Shown here piece after piece: positions 29,206 to 40,396 of a DNA stretch of 64,000 nucleotides; positions within the stretch are counted from its first letter, which is position 1; the number at the start of each line of letters is the position of its first letter. The translations under genes were made by a program, and so were the position numbers. The DNA comes from Eublepharis macularius. Lineage: Eukaryota > Chordata > Lepidosauria > Squamata > Eublepharidae. The stretch is taken from NCBI RefSeq assembly GCF_028583425.1, contig NC_072793.1, positions 173,143,681 to 173,207,680 of the forward strand. Reading direction: 5' to 3'. The notes under the pieces are model-generated. The model was not told where the DNA came from. It did not search any database and was given only the letters and a program-made list of their open reading frames with translations.

Positions 29206-29341
29206 AGTTGGGAGGGGGGTCAGCAGAAAATATTTCTTGGCTGTTTTCCAGAGAAACTTTAGCACTTGAAAGGGGGGCAGTTTTAGGTTAGTCTGTAGTT
29301 CTCTTCTGCTATTTGGAGGCCACAGGATGAAACCCCCTCAC

Positions 29342-29802
29342 CTGCTGCTCCTGCTTTTTCTCCTCTGCCTGGCTCAGGAGGAAGCCTTCTGCCAGGGCCA
29401 CCGCCTGGGAGCTGGTCTCTGGCCCGCATTCCCGGACCCAGCTCTCCATCTCTGGGGGCAGGACAGCCAGGAACTGCTCCAGAACCACCAGGTCCAGGAT
29501 CTCCTTCTTGCTGTGCCTTTCTGGCTTCAGCCACTGGTGGCAAAGATGGTGGAGTTGGCTGTAAACCTCACGGGGCCCCTTAATCTCCTGGTAGAGAAAG
29601 TGCCTGAAGCACTGGCACTCTGTATCTGAGCTGGATGTGTCCCCACTCAAGGTATTTGGGGCAGATCTTTCCCAGAATTCTTCATCCCTCCCAGCATGGA
29701 TGCTATGAAGTTCTTCTGTTTCTGGGCCCGCTGAGCCTTGCGTTTCAATGCTTGCCCCGTTCTTCTGGTCAGCTTCCAACCAAGCCAATGGATCGCCTTA
29801 AT
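29342..29802 (-). CDS. Gene 2 SCAN domain exon
   Basis: The SCAN fold is complete by eye: [83 protein letters not shown] mediates homo- and heterodimerisation of zinc-finger proteins. The exon ends EQQ|gtgagg. Its 5' acceptor is probably 'tttgccacag'. The in-frame codon before the conserved start is TTG with a stop just upstream, so the initiator looks damaged (ATTG for ATG). Confidence 0.85.
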
Positions 29803-29929
29803 CTGTGGCAAATTCCTCTCCGAAGGCCAGAAATGGCAAAGTAGGTGGCATTCCTTAGTCCTGCAAAGGCAACAAGGTATTTTGTGAGGAAATGTGACAC
29901 TCCCCAGTCAGGAGAGGAAAAATGAACCA

Positions 29930-30665
29930 ACAAATGAAGCTACCTTACACCAACTCAGACCCTTGGTCCATCAAGGCCAATATTTTCTACTCAGACTGGC
30001 AGCAGCTCTCCAGGGTCACAGGTAGAGGTCTTTTACACCACCTGTGCCTTAGAAAGACATGGGACCAAGCAGGGTTTGCCACAAATGGGACATCCCTTCT
30101 AGGGATCTCCCCTTCCCCACAATACACCCTCCTTTCCTCTTTCCCCCTTCAGGCCTGGAAGCTGGTAAGGGCCTTACTGGCTGCCACCATTTTGTTTCTC
30201 AGTCTTTACTGGTGAGGGCTCAGAGTGCTTTTCCTGCACCTATACAACTCCCTTTTCAACCAGGCTGTGCTCTGATGTCTGACCAAATTTGAGACAGGAA
30301 GGTCTCAGGCAGAGCAGCAGGACAAAGGATCACCTTCCTCCAGAATCTTCCAGGAATAAATTCCCTCCTGGCTTCCCTGGGCAGGCCTTATATGCTCTGC
30401 CTATGCCCTGCCTCCTTAACAGTGATTGGCTTCTGCTTTTCCCTCTGTTTTTCCACAGCCCAATCATAAAGCTCAGAGGGTGCTTAGGAAATGTAGGCTT
30501 GCTGGAAAATTTAGAGAGTCTTCCCAGAGGCTTGTAGGCTGCTCCGCCTCAGGTCTAGGATCATGACCACCTATTCCTTGATCCCTTTTAATGAGAGATG
30601 TTGGGTATTGAACCTGGGACCGTCTGCATGCCAAATGGATGTTCTGCCACTGGGCCTCAGGCCCA
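29930..30665 (-). repeat. tRNA-derived SINE split by an insertion of about 515 bp
   Basis: Left part 29930-30058 ('tggtccatcaaggccaatat', 'actggcagcagctctccagg'), right part 30570-30665 ('attgaacctgggaccgtctg'). The two halves join into one SINE. The join is bordered by imperfect direct copies 'ccacctgtgcctt' (30040s) and 'ccacctattcctt' (30570). The inserted stretch is unassigned; on the minus strand it has a TATA-like 'gcatataaggcc', so an LTR-type fossil is possible. Confidence 0.55.
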
Positions 30666-30882
30666 CCTTATGGTGCACGAAGGCTCCCTTATTATATTTC
30701 TGTTCCTCCTCTTCAGAGTCCTGCTTGAGGCAGCTTACAATTTAAAAACCACAATATTAAAACACAAGCCATTAAAACAAGCCTACAGGCATCATAACTC
30801 CTTCTGCATGGATTTGTCTACTCCCCTCCGAAACCATCTAATGATATCACCTCATTCTGAGGTAATGCACTCCCTAAACTGA

Positions 30883-30993
30883 GGGCCAAGCTACAAGTGA
30901 CACTTGAACGGCAAGTGGATTGAGTGGAGCGCAAGTGAACAGGGAGAAATACACTTGCCGTTCAAGTGTCATTCGTCACTTGTAGCTTCACCC
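30883..30993. mobile_element. Harbinger-like MITE, 111 bp, TGA target duplication
   Basis: The ends are inverted: 'gggccaagctacaagtgac' and 'gtcacttgtagcttcaccc'; 'acttgaacggcaagtg' is also inverted inside. TGA flanks both sides. The ends share 'ctacaagtgac' with the MITE at 12856, so the two families are related. Confidence 0.75.
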
Positions 30994-30996
30994 TGA

Positions 30997-31879
30997 GAGT
31001 CTAGCAAGTGACATTTGCTTGCTGGTGGGGGGAATCTGTCTTTAATCACCCATGCACCAACTGCATCAGATGTTAAGGGAGAAAGAGGAAACCATTTTGC
31101 TCCACATTCCCTCTGCATATAGTTTTATCTCTCTCCTCCTCATTTCCTTCCTTGGTTAGGTTTTTTTCCTGAGGAGCAGCAGCCTTCTCTCATGGGGCAG
31201 ATGCCTGTGATCATTTGGGTTGTCCTTTTTGTAAGAATGTAAATTTTCTAGGAAGTTTGAAGCCATGGGGGCAGGGATAAAAAGCTTTTCCTGTTTTGTT
31301 TGGGGGGGGGGATTGAAATACTTTTAACACTTCAATGATTTAATAATGTTCAATCCAATAGTCTTAACAGAGAAGAGGGAAACAGAAAAACAGATAGGAA
31401 CTTGGAGAAGAATGTTGTTCTACATCTATCTTATATAATAATAGCTAAGTGGCCCTGATCTTTGGATACTTAAATCTGGAGACTGGAGCCATGAATGGAA
31501 AAGACATATATCCCTACATAACTGAAAAATGACACCGGTTTGCAGAAAAAATTGAAATTAAAAAAATATATGGGGTGGTAAAAAAAACCCACAATGATAA
31601 AAGGAGTGCCTGTAGCTTTAACCAGATGCCCTCAGTAGCTGTTGCTAGGCAGCCATAACAGTTTGGCCAGTATTCCAGGTTTGGTTTCTGCCAGTAAAAG
31701 GCAGGGGAAAGGGGCAGGGCCCTTTCCAGGGCTGCTTTGGCCTTTGAGAGACAATTCATTGGGGCCAGGCCCAGAAGCAACTGCCAGGCAACTTGCTACC
31801 ACATGACTTGTATGCCTCTCCCAGGCCTGGCTGCTCACTACTGCTCAACAGCAGCCCCACCCCTCCATCCCATGTAGTA
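30997..31879. other. No gene seen
   Basis: No recognised exon. A G run lies near 31303-31312. Confidence 0.4.
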
Positions 31880-32100
31880 TAGTAGTGAGAATTTCAGGGT
31901 AGGATGTGGGAAGCCCAGGTTCAAATCAGCACAATGAAGTGGAAAATCACTGCATGACTTTGGACCAGTCACACTCTCAGCCTAACCTGCCTCACAGGGT
32001 TGTTGTGAGGACAATATGGAGGCAACGAGAATGATATGTTGCTTTAGGTCCCCATTTGCAGGAAGGCAGTGTATTAATGAAATAAATTAATAAATATAGA
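31880..32100 (+). repeat. MIR-like SINE, second subfamily
   Basis: 'tgtagtatagtagtgagaat', 'cccaggttcaaatc', 'gactttggaccagtcacact' and 'ctcacagggttgttgtgagg' are followed by an AATAAATTAATAAATA tail. Confidence 0.7.
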
Positions 32101-32854
32101 TGAAGATAGGGGGCAGATAAAAGGCAAGTTGTTTAGTCAGTATGAAGGAGAGAAGAATGTATGGAAAGTGGAGAGGCTATTAGGGCTGCCAGGAGAAAGG
32201 AAAGAGGAAATAGCAAGGGGAAGGGGATACAGGGAAAAATGAAATACCCCCACAAGTCCTTGGAGGTTCCCCACCATGCAACTGGGCCAGAGTCAGTATC
32301 ATGTTCATGTAACTAGGCCATAGGGGAGATGCTGATAAGGCGGAAAGGTGAAGACAGGGGAGCTGGCAAAGGTGGGTGGGAAGAAGGGAAGGAAGCAGGA
32401 AAAAGGAGAGGCTGTGGGGGCAGGGAAGGGGGAAAGGGCATGTGTGAGAGAGGAAAATTAGATGCCCACCAGAAATCATTGCAGGTCTGCACTTACATTG
32501 TTGAAAAGTCGCAGATTCTCTGGCATTATTGTGATACAGGGCCGTCTCTGCAGTAGCACCCCAGAAGCAGACAACCCCCACCCCCCCCCCCCACACACAC
32601 ATCTATACCCTCCCACTGAGCCTCTTATACTTTTTGCACCAGGACAAAACTTTCCTATTTGCACCCAGATTCGTTGATAATGTGCATTTAAACGGTTATT
32701 TGGAGCGAAGGGTGCTTTTTTTTTTTTTTAGTGAGAGTCTAGAGGTTTTTCCAGGCATTGTGTTACTGGAGTTTCGTCAGCCCTGTGGGAACTGGAGGTG
32801 GAGAAGATGGGGACAGAAACGTTTACAAGGAATCAGTGGGGAACTGGGAGTTCT
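32101..32854. other. No gene seen; purine-rich and C-run stretches
   Basis: Purine-rich at about 32320-32460 and a C run near 32580-32592 followed by CA repeats. No exon evident. Confidence 0.4.
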
Positions 32855-33335
32855 GTCCGGCGCGGCCATCACCTGCAGACTCCGGGTGGTTCGTGACCGA
32901 ATCAGACAGCGCTGGTTCTCTGCACGATCCCATCCCTTCCCCGGGGAAAAGGCGCCTCGCTTGGGGCTCCCCCTGCCCTTGCATTTCCCCCCTTGCCCTG
33001 CCATACGCGCCCAACTCACCAGCCCAGCCCGGGACGGAGGAGTGGACGCTGCACTTGCGGGGGCAGAAAAAGACCCATTTCCCAGGGGCGGGGGATCGAA
33101 GGAAAAAGGCTCCGGGCCGGAAGAAATCTCTAGGAAGCTGTTCCGTTAACCCTTGGACGGACTCGCACCCAGCCGCGCCGAGAGCCCGGCGCAGACGCGG
33201 GAAGCGGCTTGGCTGCTCTTGGCGCCGGCGCGCCTCTCGCGTTCTCTGTTCCAGACGGATGCTGGTATTGTTGTTGTTCTAAATAATACTGGAAGAGAAA
33301 CTCTCTGCGGGGAGCCTCGGAGGGTTAAATCGGCC
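32855..33335. promoter_or_regulatory. CpG-rich island between gene 2 and gene 3
   Basis: CpG density is high ('gtccggcgcggccatc', 'cagccgcgccgagagcccgg', 'tcttggcgccggcgcgcct'). Gene 2 is transcribed leftward and gene 3 rightward from this side, so a shared divergent promoter is plausible. On the minus strand a strong donor CTG|GTGAGT lies at 33020/33019, suitable for a non-coding first exon of gene 2. Gene 3's first exon is not located. The duplicate copy lacks this region. Confidence 0.55.
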
Positions 33336-34925
33336 GACAGAGAGCTGCTTTTGCACTGCCCTGTCCCACTGGATCCTCCACTCTGAGAAACGGGCTTTGC
33401 GTTCGGTTTGGGAGGAGCTGGATCTTTATTCCAGCTACCGTCCCATTCTGTGTGTGTGTGAGTGAGAGAGGTGGGGCACTGAGGGGAGTCGGTAGGGTCG
33501 TCAACCACCTGCTGCCCATTGACACACCTTAAAACCTCTGTTAGAGAGAGGCAAGACATTTTGGTCCCATCCAGGTTGCTGGCAACCCTAGAAGGGGGCT
33601 GGTTTCTCGAGTGAAGCCAATTGGGTTAGAAAGAAAATAAATGCTGCTGGAGAAAAAGATGACCCCCCGCCTCCACACTCGCTACCGCCAAGCCCAGAAG
33701 GGGCTCTTTGGAACTGGAATGGATGCGTCTCTCTGCATTAAATGTCCTGCATTGTGCAGGGGGTGGACTAGATGACCCTTGGGGTTCCTTCCACTTCTGT
33801 TTTTCTGTGTTTCTCTGGATCTCTCCTAGCTGGTTCCAGTCCAATTTTTACCCCTACCAGGGACTCCTACTAGGATTTTGCTTTCAGAGGCATTAATGTT
33901 GGCAAAGGAGCCTTGACTGAAACTAAAGCGGAAACCCACAGCTAAGGGACTGAAACCAATCTGTCAATCAAATATTAATGCAAGTTTAGTATAAATGTCA
34001 TGTAAAGTGCCAAGGTGCTAGTGAACTATCTTATATAAATAAATAGCTACAATCTTACATTAATAAACTCAATCAAAATGTCTAAATTCCACAATAAATA
34101 GATACAATCTTATAGAATAAATAGACTATTAAAATATCTACATTCCACAGATTATTAGTAAAAAAATAGAAATAGTAAATTGGCCAGAGAAGTAAAATTA
34201 CTCTATTGCAATCGATATGAGTCCAAGTGCACGTCAGAGAATCCTCTATACGTTCTTTCTTTCTCTCTCTCCTTGTAGGTGCGTTGAAGAAGAAGTGTTC
34301 CTGGAGGAGACACCCAAACCAACAGGTAAGTATCCACAGCTAATGTTATAATCTCTCAATATGTTTTCTTTTGCAGGTGGAGTCGAAATCAAAGTGGAAA
34401 AAATCCCCATGGACTCGATAAGGGGTCGGCTATTTTTATGCTTGTTTCCTATACAAAACTCCCTCAGGAGCCATAAGACCAAACACTTGGATTCTCCCAT
34501 GCGTCAGTAAAAGCCATGTGGAAAGGAGCATTGGCAGGAACAGTTTCGTTTGCACTTTCCTCTGCCGGGCACTATTTTGCAGGAACCATGCACTCCAGTC
34601 CTCCTGGAACACTGGGGGGTAGGCACTGAACCACTCCAAATCCTCAGAAATCAGTAAAAGGGCAAAACTCTCTTCTTCAAGAAAGTATGGCCTAGCTCAG
34701 TAGCTCCCAGTGCAGATCCTTTGGCCTACAAGCTTCAGACAGGGCCCCGTGCAGTTGAGGCCAAAGGCAAGATGTGGAGAAATATCCTCCACCCTACAAT
34801 TTGCCCCAATACCTCAATAACTGGGACTACACCCCTGCACATGCTCCAGAGATTTTTCTGCGGGTAAAAAGGTGGTAGAAGAAAAACTACAGGAGAGGGA
34901 GCATTTCTTTGTCCAGGGCACTGAG
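33336..34925. other. No gene seen; splice-like pair at 34280-34325
   Basis: A short segment bounded by 'tctccttgtag' and 'caacag|gtaagt' looks like a 46-bp exon, but nothing connects it to a coding frame. Around 33960-34160 AT-rich words such as 'aatagatacaatctta' repeat irregularly. Confidence 0.35.
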
Positions 34926-34929
34926 CACT

Positions 34930-35060
34930 CTTATTTTATTTATGTCATTTATAGTCTGCCTTTCTCACTGAGTCTCAAGGCGGATTATACAGTGTGAGCC
35001 AGTACAATCAATGTCAAAGACATTTCAATATACAAGTAACGGGTATATACATGCAATCTG
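34930..35060 (-). repeat. L2-like LINE 3' tail
   Basis: 'tttatagtctgcctttctca' and 'tctcaaggcggattatacag' match the L2-like copy at 20840. A second copy lies at 35565-35700. Confidence 0.65.
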
Positions 35061-35564
35061 CAAGATCTAAAGAAAAAGAAAGAGGGAAAGGAAAGAAAGA
35101 TTTAAAGATTTAACTGTGTTGAAACAGAGCATAAGCAAATTCTATGAATGATGTTTTAAACAACAGGAGCTACCCAGTAGGATCATCCTTATCTAACACC
35201 TTGGTGAGATTGTTCCACTTGAGCAGGGCAGAGTGGAGGGACACTGATGCAAGAGTGTATATCTTCCTGGGGGAGATCAGGAAAAGAAATGCTGGCCCAC
35301 AGGAGGGTGGGAAGAGAGACCGGAAAGGATCTAAATAGTTCATCCAGGAAACCCTGGAATTGTCCAGCCACCAGCCACTCGATCACCTTGCTCAAGAATG
35401 GAACATTTGAGACCAGCCAAGAATTATTCAAATCTCCTTATTATTTATACGGGCTTATTTATACGGGATGTGCCACAGTCTGTTTCAAAGCTGGAGCAAC
35501 TGCCCCTGTCTCCGGGGTGCATTAACTATCCCTCAGACCCAGTCATCAAACCCCAGTTTTGTTA

Positions 35565-35965
35565 ATGTTATTTATGGTCCACCTTTCTCACTGAGACTCA
35601 AGGTGGCTTACATAGGGTAAGTCAATATGATCTATGGCTGTGACCACAATGCAACAGGGTATTGGATAGCAGAAAATGTGCAAAGAAGCAGAAATCTGAT
35701 GTGGAGGTAAAACAACACTGAAACAAAGCATCAGCAGGCAGAAATAGGATAAAAAATTAAACCATACTTAAGTAGATTTACATCGCAATCGTCATTCAAG
35801 CAGATGGTAGACCTCAAACCTCTGAGAATCCTGTCCACATCCTCAGACTGAATAAACTGAAAAGGATGCCAAACAACCAAACTTTTTATTTATTTATTTA
35901 TTTAAAACATTTGTTAGACGCCTTTCTACCAGGCGGGAACTCAAGGAGGCTTACAATATAGTTGG
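35565..35965 (-). repeat. Two L2-like LINE tails
   Basis: At 35565-35700 'tatggtccacctttctcact' with 'actcaaggtggcttaca'; at 35885-35965 (ATTT)n then 'cgcctttctaccaggcggga' and 'aggcttacaatatag'. The second belongs to a different tail subfamily. Confidence 0.6.
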
Positions 35966-37335
35966 TACTTGGGTACCATCTGACCCTGTTACCGTTGATA
36001 TAGAGTCCAAGTCATGTGGGAGATTTTATCTGCAAAGTACAGAGCAAAATATTCACAGTGGGTGACAGAGCCGTCCACCTGGAAAGGGAAAGTGTTGTTT
36101 CTTGGCTGCCATCACAACCACAGAGTAAACTCTAAAATGAGTATTCACCAATGACTTTCAGATTAACAATGAGCCCTAAAAAACTTTTCTACAACAGCAC
36201 ACTGCCACAATAAAATTCTTGCCTCAGATTTTATCTTTGGAAAGGGGAAATGCCTAGAAAAGCCCTTCCTGGTGTAACCTGCATGAGCAAATTGGTTGCA
36301 TGGGAGCTTTTTGTTACTGTACTAGTGGTCGATGATGCTGTCTGAGTGCATCATTGAAAAACATTTGCAATCCAACCTGAGTCTCAGCAAGAAAGGAGGG
36401 CTATAAATAAATACATCAATATCACAATGCATTTTTAGTTTTAAAACCTATTGCCCTAAGCTGTGATTCTGCTTCCTGCGTTGGAAGCATGGTATCTGAC
36501 TCATCAGTCTAAACTTTTTCTCCTTTCTTCAGCTTCAACTCTTTGGCATAAGAATATAGGACTGGATCCCGCAAGGTTCAGGGATTTCTCCCAGGAAGTC
36601 TTGTCTGGCTCTGGGAAAGATGATTCCTGGAGTCACAAGTCTTGCGTGGGCTACTAAACATGGAAGGGGGGCTGCTGCAGTGGCAAAAGCCCTTCCTAGT
36701 GAACTGGCCCAAGGCTGTCTTTTACACTGTTGGGGGGGGGGGCGGTTAATCGGTCAAATGCAGCTATTGGGCTGGCTGGAAGCCCCCCACAGGAGGCTGT
36801 AAATCCTTCAGTGCAGTTTATATTGTGTTGGGTGACATTTGTCGCTTGCCCTTCCTCATAGGCAACCTTGACTTTCTCTCTCCCCAGGTCCCTTAATTGG
36901 TGAGATTCTCTCTAAGGGTTAAAGAGACAGCGTTCAGAGTCCTAGAGAGGCAAATGGTGAATGTGTGGGGGAAGATACAGGAAAACCATTTCCTGCCCTG
37001 CCCCCTCTTTGCAGAAGCGGCTTGTGAGTTTCGCACTTTGCTGCCAGAAGGGCTGAAGGGGATCTGGTGGGCTTGAGCGGGGAGAAGGTAGATATTGGGG
37101 GCTGCAATGCAAGATCCAAAACGGAAAGAGGGGGGAAGAGGTGAAAGAGAGCCAGTTCCCCAGTTCCCATCCCATTCCCCCTGGAATCCCTGTTTCCTTG
37201 TGTGAATGTTTCTATCTTTCAACTGACGTTCTAGCCATCTCGTGAGGATTTTGTAGGAACTGCCTTTTGCCTTCAATGCACTCGGAGCACCAGAAAATAA
37301 AATTGACTCTGCTGGTTCCGTCTGCCAGATTGTAG

Positions 37336-37980
37336 GGTTGCCATCTTTGGCTGGGGAAATTCCTGGAGATTTGGGGGCGGAGCCTGGGGAAGTGGTGTGC
37401 AAATCAGTTGCACCTATAAAATTAACAAAATTCCTGGTAGGATATGAGCTTTTGTGAAACCATAGATTTCACCATTATGTTGCCTTACATATTAGCTGTT
37501 TCTTTAAATATGTACTCCTACCTGTGCTTTACGTTGTCTGTCCTAGAATTGATTATGTTCTGTTTCAGCAATTCCTCAACCCCATACTGGTTCCTGGCTA
37601 ATACTATGTCTTTGTAAACTTATATTCATTTACCCCATGACATTGTTTACAGAAATGTTCTTGACACTGTATTCATTGACCCTATGACATTGTTTATGGA
37701 ATGTTCTTGATACTGTATGGAAATGCCTGCCTTTGTCCTTGCCACTGATTGTACTAATCTCACACTTATGTAATCCACCTTGAGTCTCAGTGAGAGAGGG
37801 GGAATATAAATGACATAAATAAATAAAATATCTGAAGAAGTGAGCTGTGACTCACAAAATCTCATACCCTACCAGAAATTTTGTTAGTCTTCTAGGTGCT
37901 ACTGGACTTTGGCTCTTTTCTACTGCAAATCAGACGTAATTCCAGATCTCCAGACACCACCTGGAGGTTAGCAACCCTAA
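37336..37980. mobile_element. GGGTTGCC-type MITE interrupted by a 516-bp insertion
   Basis: Ends 'agggttgccatctttggctg' and 'ggaggttagcaaccct' are inverted. The uninterrupted counterpart in the duplicate is about 120 bp (52075-52195). Confidence 0.7.
37408..37923 (+). mobile_element. 516-bp insertion with inverted hammerhead-family ends, 10-bp target duplication
   Basis: Identical 'tgcaaatcag' stands at 37398-37407 and 37924-37933. The right end contains CTGAAGA, stem GTGAG/CTCAC and a worn AAAA in place of GAAA, then 'ctcataccctaccagaaatt'. The left end carries the inverse of the same text ('aattcctggtaggatatgag'). Between them is an L2-like tail (37744-37830, plus). The site is empty in the duplicate, where 'tgcaaatcag' occurs once at 52138-52147. 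Confidence 0.75.
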
Positions 37981-38397
37981 CGGGGGTCTTGGAGAAGCCC
38001 ACACATGGGGGTTGAAGGCCACACTCTGTGCATAGTGCCCCGCCCCCACCCCAACTGCGGTTTCAGGGGATTTATTTGGCCAACCCAGCAGAGCTAAAAA
38101 AAATTGCCTTATCCTGAAATTAGTTAAGTCCTTTTAACAGGCCATTGCAGTACTTCAGGGGTGCAGAAAAGGGCAGCTGGAATAAGGAAAGGGGTGGAAA
38201 AAGAGGAACACATCTGGGAATTTTTAACTTAGAGAGAAGAAGATGAGGGAAGGAAGACGTGGGCTGCATCCACATGGAGGCTCTTCTGTGTCTTGTCTTC
38301 CAAACTGTAGTAGGTGTTTATTTTGAGCCTCCACGTAATCTGAAAATCCTTTGGAGGTTGGGTGGTTTCCCGCTGGATTCCATAGACCATTTAGAGT
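37981..38397. other. Duplicated intergenic or intron sequence, nothing recognised
   Basis: Closely matched in the right copy (52200-52610). A purine-rich stretch and the words 'agagagaagaagatgaggga' are shared. No exon evident. Confidence 0.45.
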
Positions 38398-38600
38398 TAT
38401 TAACCTTCAGGTGGGGCTTGCAGTTCCCCTGGAATCATAACTATTCTCCAGATGACAGAGATCAGTTCCCCTGGAGGAAATGGTGGCTTTGGAGGGGGGA
38501 CTATGCAACAGCACGCCCCTGCTGAGATCTCTCCCTTCCCCAAAGTCCGTCCTCTACCCCCATAACTCCAGGCATGTCCAAAGGCAGAACTGGCAACCCA
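38398..38600 (-). mobile_element. GGTTGCC-type MITE body, reverse orientation
   Basis: 'aaccttcaggtggggcttgc', 'ttctccagatgacagagatc' and 'agttcccctggaggaaatgg' are the interior of the same MITE family as 37336 and 43180. Present also at 52615-52815, so it predates the duplication. Confidence 0.65.
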
Positions 38601-39953
38601 TGGAAGGAAGGCTTGGGGGTGGATTTTTTGTTTTGTTGTGGAGGGAGGGAAAGCAGGGTGGGGCACACCTCAGGAGGCTGAGAGAGCACGGAAAGGGAGG
38701 AGATTGTAAACAAGGGAAAAGGCATGGGAAATATTATGCTCAGTTTTCTTACGTTTTACTCCACAAAATTGGAATGTAAAGGTGGTGGGAGGATTTTCTT
38801 AGGAAATGTTTCCTCTCACTGGCAATGCCCTGCCCTTCGCTTTTTGAATCACTGAAGCAGGCATGTGGTAGGACTTGTTCCTCCTCTCTTCCTACCCATC
38901 TTACCCTCCTGTTTTCTATCTTGTAATCCTGTAATTTGCTCCTTTGGGTTTGTGTGAAGCACAGGGTAGCCTCAGGCTCTCCTACAGTTGGAAGGGTCAA
39001 CTCTGCCGGGCAGAAGATGAGAGAGGCAGCCCCCATCCGACACATATATACTTCTGAGACTCTGGAGGCATACAGGAGACTGAAGTGGCAGAGGCCTGAG
39101 AGGATGGAGTGGATTTTCTTAATGCTTTATTCAAGGCACTTCTAGCCTGATTTTTTATATGAGGAGTTCTATGAGCCTGGGTCTTTGTACTGAGGCCTAG
39201 TGGCTCCGGGGAAGTCTGTACTAGAGTGACTACAGGGCCGACATTTCCCAGGTCCCCATTGGACCCTGTGATTGGTTAACAGGTGATTTGGAGGGAAAAT
39301 TTGCACCAGGAGAGAAGTATGGGGATGGTGCCTGGGAAGAAGAGAGAAAAGGCTTGCCCAGAGTGAGAGGGTGTTAATTCCTAAGGAGAAGAGCTGAGGA
39401 GAGGAGAGGATGCTGCAGACAGAGGGATCCTTCATCCAGAAGGAATGAGTCAGCTTGAAGCCAATCATCAAGAGACAACTGGAAACAATCTAGATAGACA
39501 CATTAGGGTGTTTTATTTTGTTTGTTCACCTACCTTTACTGTTCTCTTTATTATACAAAGTTTAAGAACAGCAGTTGTTACTAAAACTGTTTATTATTCT
39601 GCCTAGGTCCTCACGCCACATTTGGTGACATTTAAAGTAAAACCTACTGGGTAGGCAAAAGGGGTTGGGTGGGTGCTCTGGGCCATTTTGAGGAAACCTG
39701 TACCAGAGAGCTTCCCTGGTCCCCAGCCTATGGCAAGGAGACTCAAAGGGGCTTTATGTCTGAGTGCAGGGTGGGGATCCCTGCCATAGGAAAGCAGCAC
39801 AGTAAGCCAAATCTGATGTGCTAATTTTATCTTTACAGGGTTCTTTTCAGTGACGCAAAAGAGCATTAACAATTGGAATCCATGGGTGACAGCCTGAAGT
39901 GGTTATTCTCTCAGCTCAAGGCTCTGCCATCTCATTGCCACTTCATTCTCCAG
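38601..39953. other. No gene seen; about 870 bp absent from the duplicate
   Basis: The stretch 39021-39893 has no counterpart in the right copy, where the flanks join at a 'tgaagtgg' microhomology, which fits a deletion there. Within it 39400-39620 has an LTR-like feel (late 'aaactgtttattattctgcc' and 'catttggtgac') but no paired end is seen. Confidence 0.4.
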
Positions 39954-40084
39954 TGTCTGTGAAGCAGGCCAGAGGGTCTCAGATTCCCCAGAAGGGGGTG
40001 ATTTGAGTTTGGGCCTCATAGCTGAGACATGGACGAATGGATTTGCAGAAACAAGTTGGGAGGAAACATGGCAAAAAAAGGAAG
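39954..40084 (+). other. Candidate upstream exon of gene 3
   Basis: Bounded by 'cttcattctccag' and 'aaggaag|gtggta', with one open frame reading SDSPEGGDLSLGLIAETWTN. It sits where the first linker exon lies in ZNF-1 and gene 2 and leaves at phase 1, as needed by the next exon. Its entry phase does not match that of those genes. In the duplicate (53294-53431) a 7-bp insertion closes this frame, so it may be non-coding. Confidence 0.35.
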
Positions 40085-40310
40085 GTGGTATCAATGAATA
40101 AGGCAGAAGGGACATCCCCTCACATGGAATGGGTGAGTGGGCACAGGAAGTGATGTCAGGCCAAATATTGCTGAGTCCTCTGAGATCAAATCCAGTAGTT
40201 TGAATTGTGCCCAGAAGCAAATATGGAGACAAGGTAGTCAAGGGACTGTCCCAGAAAATGTTTGTGCAGCAAGAAAGGTTTCCTGCCCTCTTTCTTTCTC
40301 ATTTTCTCAG

Positions 40311-40396
40311 GAAGCAACGAAAAAACACCCTTGATGTCTTCTCTAGCATTTCTTCCCTGTGGTGAAGGGAAACAAGCCGCCATGCAGCCAGTTCAG
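40311..40396 (+). CDS. Gene 3 first coding exon (former linker exon)
   Basis: 86 bp, entered after 'cattttctcag' at phase 1 and left at phase 0 before 'gtacta'. The upstream frame reads [20 protein letters not shown], matching the short linker exon of ZNF-1 and gene 2. A near-ideal initiation context (gccgccATGc) then gives MQPVQ. Both uses are possible; the ATG choice fits the lack of a SCAN exon upstream. Confidence 0.65.

Noticed and set aside
34280-34325. 46-bp exon with good splice signals
   Set aside because: No coding frame joins it to any gene here, and similar splice-like pairs occur by chance in a window of this size.
39903-40241. 112-residue open frame on the minus strand
   Set aside because: No domain, and the counterpart in the duplicate (53319-53588) differs in length and frame; it overlaps the candidate exon on the plus strand.
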